From assembly GCF_907164915.1 (NCBI RefSeq), contig NC_061869.1, forward strand, positions 19,879,125-19,943,124: a stretch of 64,000 nucleotides of DNA, written 5' to 3'. The notes beneath the pieces are model-generated. The model was not told the origin of the DNA and made no database searches. It was given only the letters and a program-made list of their open reading frames with translations. Below, piece after piece: positions 22,317 through 36,084 of the stretch. This DNA is from Impatiens glandulifera (lineage: Eukaryota > Streptophyta > Magnoliopsida > Ericales > Balsaminaceae). The position numbers were made by a program, and so were the translations under genes. How positions within the stretch are numbered: position 1 is the first letter of the stretch; each line of letters begins with the position of its first letter.

Positions 22317-23670
22317 ATCCATTTTGGGTTACATATATTACCCATTTGCAGTTTTTTATTTGACTATATATCCTATACACAGTTCATGCAAAAGAATCCA
22401 AATTTCTTATAGGCTTAAAGTTTTTATTGTTGTGTAAACAATTGCTTTCATGGTTGTGTAATTTTTCTCCATTCTTCTGCAAACTAGTTCTATCCAGTCC
22501 AAGCAATCTTTGATTTTGAGAAAGTTGGTTTTTTTATAATTAAAAGGGTATTAGTGTATAATTAAAAAAAAGAATGGGTATTTTGATTAATAAATTAAGT
22601 AATGTAAATGTAGTGAATGATGTTTTAAAATTTGTTAAGGTTGATATTTAATTAGGTTGAAAGTATTTTAGGAAAGTAATTTTTTATATAATTTTGTAAT
22701 ATCAACTATTTATAAACTGTTTGGTTATGTCAAATTAGAATCAAAAAAATAATATATAATAGGAAAATTAGACAATTTTATTATCTCATTAAAACAAATA
22801 TTCCCAAAGTTAGAAATGAATTCATTTGTATTAGTTTGGTACACTTTTTTTAATATTCAATTTATGTGATTTTTTACCTAATTTGATATTATTGTTTTTG
22901 GAAAATTATCAAATTATATTGTAATTTTGACTTTTTTTAAAACAAAAATTGTATATATCATTATTATTATTTGACAAATATATAATTTATTGAAATCATG
23001 TTCAGTTATAAAATATGATAATGATTAACATGCCAAATAATTCACATATTAATATTAAAATTTTAGTTAATAATGAAATGAAGATATGTTGGATATTAGA
23101 CTCACCAATTAATGAAAATACTTTAAATTTCTCTTCTGAAAAAAATAAAGGAAAAAATAAACCTCTCCAATAAACAATTCTTCTATATTTTCAACTCATT
23201 ATAATTTTTTTACATTAAGAAGGTAACACAATAATTTAGTTCACTTATTTTTTTTCACTATACTTTTATTTACATAAATTATGTTAATAAATTAATTTTT
23301 ATTTTAATAGAATTTTAACAGTGGGCATTTAAATATATATAAATAATATATATTTAAATATTGATGACATAAATTATGTTAATAAACAATTCAACTATTA
23401 TATCACTTTATATTATTTAAATAATTATATCAAACTATATAATCTACAGAAGATTATGTCAATTTCTTTATAAATCCTTGAAATCTCATTATTGTTTTCA
23501 AAATCTCCACAATATTACATTAAAAATATATAAAACCTTCAACCTTTCCAAAAATAATATATAACACTCTTAATTTGTAAAATTAACAAAAATAATTATC
23601 CTATATCTAACCATTGTCCTTAATTTATTATATTACATTTATTTTTCACATTCCATCTTTACCACCAATC

Positions 23671-25300
23671 TCAATTATTTTTGGAATATCCTCAAATTAA
23701 GATATATCTTCTTTGAAAAAAAAAATCAAAATATGAGAATTCAATTTTAACTAGATATAAATTGAGTCAATATACAAGTAATTTTATAAATATATATTTG
23801 TAATATGTAAATACATTTACTTATTGATATGTATATAGAATTATTTGTCAATATAGAATTTTAATCAAACATTATTATTTAGTTTTTTTAAATGTGACAT
23901 TTTTTCACAATCCAATCAAAAATTAAAACAGCATAATGTAAAACAAATATATATATATATATATATATAATAAATAAATAAATAAATAAATCCTTTTCCT
24001 TTTATAGAGAGCCTACATCATTCAAAACAAATATATATAAGACTAATGAAGCTTTAGCCTATATCTAACATAAAATTATAAAATGCTGATTTTTACTTGC
24101 ATTGTTTTATTTTCCTCTATAGGTCTATCTAGAGGGATTTATCTCCTAGAAAATCCCCAAACAAATATTTCAATCCTCAACTCATATGACAATAAGCTAA
24201 TTGTTTATTTAAACGAGATACCATTTGATCACGACAATCGATGAATTTTGTACTAATCATGATAATTCACTTTTTAAAATAAACTTAAGATGATCAATCA
24301 TAATCAGAGTCGGCTTCGAATTTTAGACTTCCCAAACCTCCCGATGAAAGAAATTGGATTATTTTTTACTTATCTAGTAAAAAATTGATAAAAAAAATTG
24401 TTTTTGGAAAGACTTGAAACCAAACCAAATGAATATTATTAGTTTTTATCTTGAACTACTATGTTACAACATTTTACGTTTAAAACAAAACAATACATTT
24501 CTAACTAAATATCTTAATGTTTTAGTAAATTAGTTGTCCGTCCTGGAGAGTGAGCTGTCTTAACCCTAGTGTTTGACGTGGTCCTGATCATAACACTCTC
24601 ATTCCTTTCTATCATAACACTCTTTCACGACATGGGTATTATATATCCATGTACTTTAGTCTAAGGCTCTAAGCCTACCTAAAGTTGAAACATTTTGAAT
24701 TAAAGATTGTTCACTTAAGATTCAAGACAAAAAAGGACCGGAACGATCCAGTCCCGAGACTGCCACTCCCATCATACTTCAATATTACAAGGTTAAACCT
24801 GCTCTCAAAAATCTAAAGAATGTACTATAATTTATATTCGCAACATGGAAAAAAACTAGAATCGAATAACAAGAAACTTGAACATCTTTAAAACAGTAAA
24901 TAAGGAAGATATTTCAACTTAGGCAGAATATTGTAGACTCAATATTGTGAAAACAAGGAAGATATTTCAACTTAGGCAGATTATTGTAGACTAAATATTG
25001 TGAAAACCAATGACATGTTAAGACTTAGCTAGTTGAGTTATGGTGATTCCCCCTTCTAGATTTATCTTCTCATCAACAGTGTTGCGATATAATAGCTTGT
25101 TTTTGTTGACTTATTTCACGTGATTCTTTTTTGGAGTTTAGGTATTTTCAGTAATGGAAAGATACACAAGTGAAGATAATTCATGTTTTTTTTTTTTTCT
25201 GAGTTGATCATTTGAATCTCTTTAAAAGAGAGGTCAGAGTTGGAGTTGCCTTACCTTAGTTTGTTTCATAATACCCAGTCATACGTCAAATTTTCACATT
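23671..25300. other. Intergenic, no gene recognised
   Basis: AT-rich DNA with a short (AT)n/(AATA)n tract at about 23948-23990 and a 53-bp tandem pair at 24902-25007. A less AT-rich part at 24530-24800 might be an old transposon fragment, but no motif was recognised. Confidence 0.5.
24902..25007. repeat. 53-bp tandem duplication
   Basis: Units 24902-24954 and 24955-25007 differ at two positions; both begin aaggaagatatttcaactta and end gtgaaaac. Confidence 0.9.
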
Positions 25301-26166
25301 TTGCTTAACAAATCTAGCAACAAATGTTAGATATATTTGAAATTAATCTTGATTTATTTGTGAGAAATTAAAACTGCAATTAACGGAAGCGTACTCATCT
25401 TCTTTTTCTTTAGAATGATTTTTTAAATTTTCTCTTTCTTTAGAAATGGAATGAATCTTTCAATTGATGAGTACATCAAATTAATTTCTCTATGTTAATG
25501 GAAACTTAAAGAGGAAATTGATCGCACCTCAAATAGGGACCATACAGTTATAAAATAATCAGCATGTTAGTTATTTTGGTTTGAATATTTCTAATTTAGC
25601 CACTTCATAAAATTAGAAATATCACTTAGGTATAGTCACTTTATATTAATGACAAATACACCCACAAATTTATAAATTTAATTTCACATTAGATCACATT
25701 ATTCTAGCTTATATAAAAGATTATATTTGCACAATTATTTATTATAATAGTGACACATAAATTCCAATAATCTTTCACTAAGTCACGTATGTATAAAAAT
25801 AAATGTGTCAATTATGCGCCCAAAATTTTGGGTCATCTCAATCGTATGTTGTATAAATAATTTTATCAATTAGTTATATTAATATAAGGCCAAAAAACTC
25901 GTAATTGTATTTAATCACAACTATACTCAACAATGATCACATAAATTAATACAATTAATTAAAAAATCATATCATGAATCTGAAGAATGAAAATTCCATG
26001 CACGGTGATCTTTTCATTTCAATTTTCAATTGGTCTTATTTAAGTGAAATATGACCTTTAACATTATTATACAAAATATCTTTAAACATTATCAAACTGA
26101 AAAACAAAAGTGAATACACAAATATTTTAAAGTCATAGAACAATAATGTAATATAAATTTTCACTT

Positions 26167-27675
26167 AAACTAAAGATCCTCAAATACTAAAATACCCATG
26201 TGAGTAGTGTGCTTATGAAAGACATTGGGTATCGAGCCTTTAGTAAGAGAATCTTCTAACATGGGATTTGTTCCTATATATTTTATGCTTAATTGTCCAT
26301 TATATACTATTTCTTTAACAACAAGGAATTTAATGTCAATAAATTTTGACTTTGTTGTACTCATGTTGTTATTAGAATACAATATAGTTGATCTGTTATC
26401 ACAGTATAATTTTAGTGGTCTTTCAATTCCTTCTATAATACGCAGCCTTATGACAAAATTGCATAGCCATAAACTATGATTTGATGTTTCATAACATAAT
26501 ATTAATTCAACTGTCGTGGTAGAAGAAGCTAAAAATGTTTTTTAGCACTCTTCTAGGATATAACTCCTTCAGCTAACATATAAACATAGCCTAAAGTCGA
26601 TCTTCTACTATCTTGGCGTCCTGCAAAATCAGAGTCAGAATACCCAATAATTTCAAACTTATTTGGCCTCTGATATATGAGCATGTAATATATTCCTGCG
26701 TTACTAAGATATCTGCCTAAAACTCCAACAATATACGAAATATTAGAACGCGTACATACTTGAGCATACATCAAACTCCCAATAACCGAAGCATAGGGAA
26801 TTGATTTCATTTATTCAATTTCAATATTTCCTTTTGGGCATTGATTGAGATAAATTTTTCTCCTTTAGCGATAGGGGTATTTAAAGGTTTACTATTAAAC
26901 ATTTTATACATTTTAAGCATTATATAAATATAGTTTCTTTGAGATAACCCAAGAATACCTCGAGAACGATCTCGATGTATTTAGATTTCTAAAACAAAAG
27001 AAGCTTCGCCAAGATCTTTCATTTCAAAATTCTTTGATAAAATTTCTTGGTTTCATACAATATGCTTAAATCATTTGTAGCAAGTAGTATGTCATCAACA
27101 TACAAAACCAAAAAAATATGTTTATTCCTAATAAATTTTTGATACACACATTAATCAACAAAATTTACCTCGAAACCAAATCAGATAATAATTGATGAAC
27201 TTTGTGATACCATTGACGAGAAGCTAGTTTAAGCCCATAAATGAATTTTCTCAATTTACATACCATATGATTTGTGTCTCCGAACACAAAGTTTTTTGGT
27301 TGCACTATATTGAAACTAGAGAAAATATCTCTTTAAAGTCAATCACTTCTTTATGAGAATAACCTTTTGCTACAAGAAGAACTTTATATTTTTCAACATT
27401 ACCCTTTGTATCTCGTTTGGTTTTAAAAATCTATTTACAACCAATAGGTTTTTTTCCTTCTAATAATGGGGTAAGTTCTCAAACTTTATTGCCTTGCTTA
27501 GATTTGAACTCTTCGTTCATTGTACAAATCTACTTTCCAAAATTAGTATCCTTCATAGAATGTTAGAAGCTCATAGAGTCATATTCCATTATACCACCAC
27601 TATCATCATTTTCTTGAAGAAAAACTATAGTCATTAACCTCGATTTGCATGTCAGAAATCTTTTTAAAATAAAAT
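26167..27675 (-). pseudogene. Copia RT and RNase H remnant (element 2, 3' half)
   Basis: RT wording in broken frames at 26820-27660, including a YVDD-like segment near 27090 (complement of gtcatcaacata) and a KNFEMKDLGEA-like segment near 27020. Then SIPYASVIGSLMYAQVCTRS and GYSDSDFAGRQDSRRSTLGY (26553-26810), and the RNase H end (YCDNRSTILYSN; TTKSKFIDIKFLVVKE; MLEDSLTKG) down to 26170. The enzyme is inactive through several stops. Confidence 0.85.
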
Positions 27676-30432
27676 TGTAACCCCTAGAAAATCCCTAGTT
27701 AGTTATAACGTGTCTAGTTGACACATGGAAATATAGAAGGGGACCCGAGATGGCTCGAGGTTCGATGGTTTCAATCTTGGTTTGTGTGTCAAGCATTTTT
27801 TAAAATAAAACATTATTTTTTAAAAGATTTTGATATTATCTGACAACTTTTAAAATTAATTATTTTTTATTCAAATTTTAATAATCTAGGGATTTGTTAA
27901 ATTAAATAATGCTTTGATTTGAAATCCGATTTAAATTAATTAACATAATTCATTTAAGAAAATTTTATTTATTTGAAGACAGAGTCGCCAATTGATTTTA
28001 GAAAAATCAATAAAAAGGTGTATGTGTAAAACGTACTTTATACTAGAGTTTTGTTTTTTGTTCGATGTTTGGTGATACTCGAGAAAATATTTAAAATACA
28101 TTTTTAAATTTTTTGGAATTTTTAGAAAATGATTTGAAGTCCCAAAATTACAAAAATAATTTTGGATTTTGAAAAGTGGAATCAAACAAGCCTTAGGACC
28201 AGAGTCCTAAGGTTCGGATCCGATTTTATCGGTTAGGATCCGGAGACCCTCGGCTTAGGCTCGAGAGCTCTTGGTCTAAGTACCAGAGTCTCTCGGTCGA
28301 TGTGCTAAGGACGCTCGGTCCTTACCTAATCTTATCGGTTTAGGTGTACAAACATATCGGTCCTAAACTAACCTAGGGCTAGATTTCTCGGTTCTGGACT
28401 TAGGAGTTATCGGTTCCAGGTCAGACCTCTCGGTCCTAGGTCCAAATTTCATCGGTCCTAAGTGAGAATTCTCGGTCAAATTCCTCGATCCTAGCTCAAG
28501 AACACTAGTCATAAGTCTCGGTTCTAACTCAAGAACATCGCTCCTAAGTCTCAGTCCTAACTCAAGAACATCGGTCCTAGGTCTCGGTCCTAGGTCAACT
28601 TTCTAGGTCCTTGATCTCGGTCTGGACCGAGGATCCTTAGTCGGATCCCTCGGTCCTAAACTCACAGGTCTCGGTCCTCAAGAACAAAAGAATTCATTAT
28701 TTTAAATTAGTTTTTTTAGAAATTATTTTTTGATTCAAGAGATTGGGTAGCTTCACAAAACTCCCATAAACATATTTATCATCATCTCAAGGTATAGATC
28801 GACCTAGATGATGATCAATTTGTTTAAACAGTTTTTGATAAAAAAATCGGGTTTTTGATTTTAGTGTTATTTTAAAGTGAAAGGAGATATCAAATAACTT
28901 CCTTATAACACATATACTTGATTGGTACCAAAAACAAGAACACCAACTGTTCGTTTTGACCAATTCAAGAAATCAAAATTTCCATTTTATTTTGTAAATT
29001 TTGATTTTGATCAAACATTATCCAAATAGTTTTTCAATATCATTACAATCATGTTGGGAATCTTTATGGACTGTGATTCGATCGAATTAGCCCAAGAACA
29101 ACGAACCCACTTTTTTTTTATTTTGAAAATTTAAATTTGGATTTTTGTTTGTTAGATTGATTCATCGATTCTATCACATCTAGATAGTTTCTAAATGATC
29201 ATAGGATCAATATTCAATCATAAAATCACATAAACATCAAGCATACTCAAATTCAAACTGTGAATATGAATTTGAGGATGATTGGAACATTACCAAGGAA
29301 TTGGAGAACACTCATTGATTTTTATGGAAGCTTAAAGGATGCATATATCCAAGCTTGAGAGCCTTAATAAAAAATTTTGAAAAATCTGAAGCTTTAATCG
29401 AGGATTTTTTTTTATTTGAGGCTTCTACATTGGTTGGTTGTCTTCGGAATGACCTCAGGAACGTATTTATAGTGTCCCAAGATCAGTTGAAGCTTCTAGT
29501 GGCTTAAATTAATGGCTTTTGGCTGTTCTTGACAAGTCGTCGCCGAAATAGGGTGATTCATCCCTATTTTGATAGGGAGAAATGATCATCATCGTAGGGT
29601 GATCATTTCAGGCTTTAAATGAGCCGAAATGGTAGATTGTGGAGGAAGTTTCAAAAAGGGAAAATCATCCACAACTTTTCAAGCTTATTTAGACGGTGGT
29701 CACATTGGTGACGAAGGTGGTGCTCAAAACGACGTCATTTTTAGCACTTTCCAGCGTTCCGTCAATGCTCTGCCAGTTCATGGCGTTCTGTCAATGCTCG
29801 GGGAGACAAACATTTACTACTCTGCTTCGCGTGCGCGCTCATGCTTTGCTACAGTAGGTTGTGTGGAAGCGCCTGGAGCGTCTGATGAGGACCCAACGTT
29901 CATCTGATGGACGCGTCTCCTATTGCAACAAATCCATCTATTTTCGACTACACTCGATTATAGACATATATATATATATATTTATTTATTTAAAACTTAT
30001 TTGAAATTGATTTTTCTTTCACCCTTTTGGTTTTAATTTTGATCTTTTTAAATACACAAAATATTAAAATAAATATGGAAAATATTTTACCAGTTTATTT
30101 TATTGTTTTATATTTTTAGAATTTAAATAAATAATTTTCTTTAGATGAAATGGATGCTAAAATTCATCAAAATTATTTATTTTGTCTTTTAATTTTTCTA
30201 AAATTATTTTAAGATATTATGAGTATAACATTTATCCCAAATAATTTTATTTTTTTATTTTGTCCTTAACCCTTAATTAATTTGATTAATTAATACATTA
30301 ACTAATTCTAATTAATTATTTTAAATAGGTTTTTGGCCATGGGGTTAATTATTTTGATCTTATTTATTTAAAAATAATTCAAAATAATTATTTTATTATT
30401 ATACATTAGAGTTTAGATTTTTAGTGGTTACA
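27676..30432 (-). repeat. 3' LTR of gypsy element 2
   Basis: Bounded by TGTAACC and GGTTACA (2757 bp). It begins and ends like the element 1 LTR but is longer, partly through a short-motif repeat at 28190-28680. The flanking plus-strand tgcccctctcgaatcgag equals the polypurine tract region of element 1 at 16001-16018 with few changes. Confidence 0.82.
28190..28680. repeat. Short-motif repeat region rich in tcggtcctaggtc
   Basis: About 25 occurrences of tcggtc, tcggtt or similar, spaced roughly 15-30 bp and often followed by ctaggt or ctaa. It is far less AT-rich than its surroundings and lies inside the LTR of element 2. No equivalent was seen in the element 1 LTR. Confidence 0.75.
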
Positions 30433-31019
30433 TAGTGCCCCTCTCGAATCGAGTTTGAATATAACAAACCGGTTTTTGAAAACGCTTATTCGAGTTTCAC
30501 ATCTAACACTAAGTTATCATGTCCAATTTATAAAGAGAGATATTAAGAAAGATGGAACCTGTAGCGTGTTGCAATTGGAGTGTCCTACTGATGCCATGTG
30601 TAGTAGTTGTCGAGGTATTTCCCAGCGTTGCTTTTGGGGAAATCCTTTCGTTGATGTCTTAATCCTAACAAGGATGATTCTTGTGTAATCTGTTTTTACA
30701 TAACTTAATTAAGCATCGGTAAAATAATAGGGGTAAGGGTAATTATAGGTATTGAAACTTCAATTTCAATCTATCATGAATATCAATAGATAATTCATGT
30801 TTTAGTCATATATAAATGGCTAAAGAGTTAAGGTTATGGGATATGCAGGGAACATGAAAGTTTTAGCAACGTTTCATGTGAGTTACTAATAATTAACTTC
30901 TTAGGGGTGATCATAAACTTATGATCATGGTATAGTCAATGTTTATCACAGAAGTTATCAAACTTTCTATGAAGATCACTTAAAGGTGAGGTTAAGAATG
31001 ATCATGTATAAATGATCAT

Positions 31020-31840
31020 GATGCTATCAACAAATAGGCTTTTGTATCGGGACTTGGGAAACAAAACATCATTAGGGTACCTATCAGAAAATAGGATTTT
31101 GAACGGGACCGATAACAAAACAGTATCAAAGAATAGTAACTTCATTGGATACCTATCGTGAAATAGGATTTGGAACGTAACCTTGGGATTACCTATCCGA
31201 AGATAGGATTTGAACATGATTATATACAAATAACAGTTGTGCTTGTCGATAAACAAAGCTTAAATACTTATTGAGATATAGGGTTTGGAATACCTATTCG
31301 AATGATAGGGTTTTTGTTTAAGTACCTATCAAGAGATAATGTTTGCTTGAGTGTGCAATCAGGAAATGGGATTTGGTTACCTATCGAATGATATGGCTTT
31401 GTTCGAGGACCTATCGAGTGATAGGGTTTGGGGTTTGGACAGGATCATGCACAAATAATCGTTGTGTTTGTTAACAAACAAGGATTACTACTTTTGTGAC
31501 TTAGTATATGTACATGTTGAAATAATAGGGTTTTAACTGAATACCTATCAAGAGATGGGGTTTTCCTAAGTATCTATGCGAGTGATAAAGTTTAGAATAC
31601 CTATTTGAATGATAGGATTTTTTTTGAGGACCTATCGAAAGATAGGAATTGGATTACTTGTTTGGATGACATGGTTTGGGAATACCTATTCAAGTGATAG
31701 GGTTTTGATCAAGATCATATACATATGATTTTCTAACTTGTCGATAGACAAGGCTTTGGCGACTTATAAAAAGATAGAATTTGGTTTGACAATGCTTTGA
31801 TTGTATTGATGTTGTAGTAGGGGAATACCTATCGGAAGAT
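31020..31840. repeat. Irregular dyad repeats in gypsy element 2 3' UTR
   Basis: Repeated segments of the form acctatcgaatgataggg followed by ttt-rich spacer, each a small inverted repeat (cctatc...gatagg), with spacing of roughly 25-60 bp. Confidence 0.7.
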
Positions 31841-31889
31841 AGTGTTTTACCGGAATCATATATAAACGATATCTCGAACTATAGATAAA

Positions 31890-33240
31890 TAGGGTTTATC
31901 GATGGAATCTTGTACAAACGATTTTTTGCACCTATCAATATATAGGGTTTCTAACGAAATCATATACAAATGGTGTGTCGACCTATTAAAAAATAGGGTT
32001 TATCGAAGGAATCGTGTACAAACAATTTCTCGCACCTATAAATAGATAGGGTTTCCAATGGAATCACATACAAATGGTGTCTTGACCTATTGATAAATAT
32101 GGTTTATCGATGGAATCGTATACAAACGATTTCTCGCACCTATCAACAAATAGGATTTCCAACAGAATCATATACAAATGATGTCTTGACCTATTGATAA
32201 ATAGAGCTTATCGACGGAGTCGTGTGCAAACGATTTCTCACACATATCAACATATAGGGTTTCTAACGGAAATATATACAAATGATGTCTTAACATTTTG
32301 ATAAATAGGGTTTATCGACGGAATCGTGTACTAATGATTTCTCGCACTTATCAACAGATAGGGTTTCCAACAGAATCATATACAAATGATGTCTCGACCT
32401 ATTAATAAATATGATTTATCGATGGAATCATGTACGAATGTTTTTTTGTATTTATCAACAGATAGGGTTTCTAATGGAATCATATACAAATGATGTATTG
32501 ACCTATTGATATTAAAAGGTTTATCGACAGAATCGTGTACAAACAATTTTTCACACCTATCAATATATAGGGGTTCTAACGGAATCATATACAAATGATG
32601 TGTCGACCTATTGATAAATAGGGTTTATCAACGTAATCATGTACAAACAATTTCTCGCACCTATCAATAGATAGAGTTTCCAACGGAATCATATACAAAT
32701 GGTGTCTTGACCTATTGATAAATATGGTTTATCGATGGAATCGTATACAAATGATTTCTCGCACATATCAACATATAGAGTTTCTAACGGAAATATATAC
32801 AAATGATGTCTTAACATTTTGATAAATATGGTTTATCGACGGAATCATGTACTAATGATTTCTCGCACCTATCAATAGATAGGGTTTCCAAAGGAATCAT
32901 ATACAAATGATGTCTTAACCTATTGATATATACAGTTTATAAACAGAATCGTGTACAAACAATTTCTCGCACCTATCAACAGATTGGGTTTCTAACGAAA
33001 TTATATACAAATGATGACTCAACCTATTGATAAATAGGGTTTATCGATGGAATCGTATATAAACGATTTCTCGCACCTATCAATAGATAGTACCTAACTA
33101 CAACTACGGTTTAAACGAGATTATGTACAAACAATCTCACTTACCTATCAACATATAGGGTTTAGATACCTAATTAAAATCAGAGTTTACAACAGGATTG
33201 TGTACAAACAATCTCACGTACCTATCAACAGATAGGGTTT
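31890..33240. repeat. 104-bp tandem array, about 12 units, gypsy element 2 3' UTR
   Basis: Each 104-bp unit is a dimer of two related halves of about 52 bp. One half has acctatcaacagatagggtt followed by an atcatatacaaatgatg segment; the other has acctattgataaatagggtt followed by an atcgtgtacaaacgatttct segment. Units begin near 31935, 32139, 32557, 32867 and 33076, giving a mean spacing of about 104 bp. The array decays at its right end. Confidence 0.88.
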
Positions 33241-34739
33241 AGAAGACTCGATTTTGCTTATTTTTCTTTTGCAATATCGGTCGCGACTCGATGTCTTTTA
33301 AGGGAATATTTCAATAGAATACTTGTTTCCCTTTATTTTTCAAAGTTTCCTTCACAACTAGTTGAAATTTGTTAATCGATGATTTCTAGCCTTATTTATG
33401 GACAAATGACTCGTGTTTTTGGAAAAAGAAACATCTCCTTCTTTCCCCAGTTCCAATCCTTGTTTATCTGTTTTGTTTCAAGATTGTAATGAACCTCAAT
33501 CCTCTGGAATGAATCATGACTTTTTCAGATTCGAAACGTATTCGGAGCTAGGCATTGAATATCGTTTCCGTCCTTTATGATGATTCTTGTTTCATCAAGG
33601 AATAAGACTTTTTTTCCTAAACTTTGATCATGTGTACAAATGATTATTCATGATCATAACCCTCGAGGAAGACGATTAGTACTTTGATCTTTTTGATAAA
33701 AGAGTGCAACTTATTTTTGGTTACTCGATTTATAACCACATTTCTTGAAGTTCTACTCATTGCAAAAACATTTTGGAGAGGTTGTCGACTTTATGCTTTC
33801 AGTTTTCATATGCCACTTACTCTTTTTTTGTTGGCTTGCGGGAGTATCTAATAGAATCGGTACATCCATGCCTTTTCCATAACAATCAAGATTTAGATCT
33901 TGGATAGGTCGCCGACGGTGATTTCAATACCTCAATCACTTGAGCCTTTTATTTTTGGTTTCAGGGATGTATTTGGTAGAATCGAAACATTCTGCTCTTG
34001 TCGTAGCAATCAAAACTTGGTCTGAGTGAGCACGAATGGTGATTTACATAACTCAACCAACACAATAACATTTTTCAATGTGTTTATAGAGATTTTCAGA
34101 GTTTTATTCCAGTTCTCTTTTTGGCATTTTCATTTTTTGGTTTCTCTTACCAAGCATGAGTTTTTAAACTTCTACCTCTTTAACAAAAGTTGCGATGAGG
34201 TGTCATTTCCCAATTTTGGGATATATGCCTCACTTTTATGGGGTTTATTTTGGTTATTTTTCTTCAAAAATCTTTGATGGGGGTTGCTCTCAAGATAATC
34301 GTATACAAACAAAAGAGCTTATGACCGATATCTCTTGAATCGGGTTAATTGTGAAATCCTCGTTTATTTATAATATCACTCGAAAGGATGCGATGCTATT
34401 GGTTTTGCCCCTATTTGTTTTCTAAAATTCGATACATCGGCTCTATGATAGGATCGAGGTTTTCTACTTTTCTCAAAATATTTTCTTTTTCTTGAGGAAG
34501 GGACTAGGGGGTTTATTTATATATTTTGAGACCGGGCCCAAAAACATGTGGATTGCCTACATATCTTCTCGATTTATTTTTCAGCAAGAGAAGAATAAAG
34601 TCTCTGTAGTTCAGACCATGAGTCCTTTGTCCATGTTACAAGTTATACAAAATTTGGGATTGGATTTTGTTGAGATAAGCTTCTTTTGAGATCGAGCTTT
34701 AAACTATTATGTGCATTCTTGATATTATACAAAATATCT

Positions 34740-36080
34740 TTTAAGTGGATGGAGATTGCTTGGCCCAATTAACTCTTCACCTTCTAGATTAGATAGGAGA
34801 ACACCTCCTCTAGAGAGGATTTAATTAAGTATGAAGGGTCCTACCCATTGGGGTCCAAAATTTCCCCTAGGGTCTAGGAGTTCCCGGGTTCGTTTGAGAA
34901 CTAGATCACCTTTTTTGAGATTTCTAGATTTTACCTTTCTATTGAAGGTGTCTGACATACGTTTTTGGTAGGCTTCGGTTTTACACAAAGCGTTTAACCT
35001 CTTGTCCTCTATTAACGTTAGTTGGTCATATCGAGATTTGAGCAGGTCTTCTTCTATGACATGGCTCTCTAAGAGTACCCTTAGAGTTGGAAACTCGATT
35101 TCGATAGGTTGTGCAACATCTATGCCGTAAACTAGAGAGTAAGGAGTTTTGTCTATCAAAGTTCGAGTGGTTGTACGATATCCCCATAAGGCGTATGGGA
35201 ATTTCTCGTGTTAGTCCTTATACATGTTGGTCATCTTCTTGATGATCCTAATCACGTATGTGTTTTCCGCTTCGACCGCACCATTAGTTTGGGGTCTATA
35301 GGGCGATGATTTGTGGTGTTCGATCTTGAATTATTCGAACAATTACAACACTTTTCCTTGAAAGTGTCGACCATTGTCTAAAATCAGATGTGAGGAACTC
35401 CATATCTAGCGATGATGCTAGTTTGGATGAACTTCATCACTTGAGATGATATCAAGACTTTGTAAGAGTCTGCTTCAACTCATTTGGTGAAGTAGTCTAT
35501 AGCAACGAGTATGAACTCGTGTCCATTTGACGTGTGGGGATAGATTTTCTTAATTACGTCGATGCATCATGTAGAAAAGGGCTATGGGATATCTTTTTGT
35601 AGAGGAGCGAGACCGATGTATGCTTCATATTAGCATAGATTTGACACTAATGACAGCTCCTTATATAACTCACACATTCTTGTTCGAGTTTTGCCAATAA
35701 TATCATAGACGGAGTATTTTCTTGGCTAAAGTCATTCCATTCATGTGTGGGTCATATGTGCCTTCATGCACTTCTTCCATTATCCTTTTAGATTTAGTAT
35801 TGTCTATGTAGAGCATGTTTTGATCATCGAAAGATCGATGGTAAAACTATTGGCAATCCAAGCGTGGTTGGTGGAATACTGGTGCAACGCCTATCATTCC
35901 TTAGCTCGGAAATGAGAAGGGTATTCTCCATACTCAATGTACTTCTGAAGAGTATCATACCAGGATTTAGCAGCATTCTCACAAGAAGTGACTGTCACTG
36001 ATTCAAAAGTAGGTCTTTACTTTTGTCGAATGTTTAGAGGTTTGACTTTGATTCCGTCAGGAATTTGTGTCATGGCTGCT
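34740..36080 (-). pseudogene. Gypsy integrase remnant (element 2)
   Basis: Minus-strand frames give NGHEFILVAIDYFTK-like wording near 35510, YGVPHLILDNG near 35400, SPYRPQTNGAVEAEN near 35290 and FPYALWGYRTTTRTL near 35180. An open stretch at 34821-35159 (TPYSLVYG, RYDQLTLIEDKRL, GDLVLKRTRELLDPRG) follows, then the C-terminal end near 34750. This is a retroviral-type integrase core and C terminus, interrupted by several stops. Confidence 0.85.
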
Positions 36081-36084
36081 AAAA

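Larger units (their letters stand above)
20686..23670 (+). repeat. Segmental duplication, block B (p24 gene and flanks)
   Basis: Partner of block A (4478-7990), same orientation, about 16.2 kb downstream. The left edge coincides with the cut end of gypsy element 1. The shared upstream segment includes a GC-rich patch (20770-20945). Downstream homology fades near 23660. The MITE of block A is not found in the matching part of this block. Confidence 0.85.

Noticed and set aside
29629..29907. 92-codon plus-strand frame
   Set aside because: Lies within the gypsy element 2 LTR, antisense to the element, with no domain.
31890..33240. CRISPR-like regular repeats
   Set aside because: Units are contiguous 104-bp tandem repeats without unique spacers, inside a plant retrotransposon.
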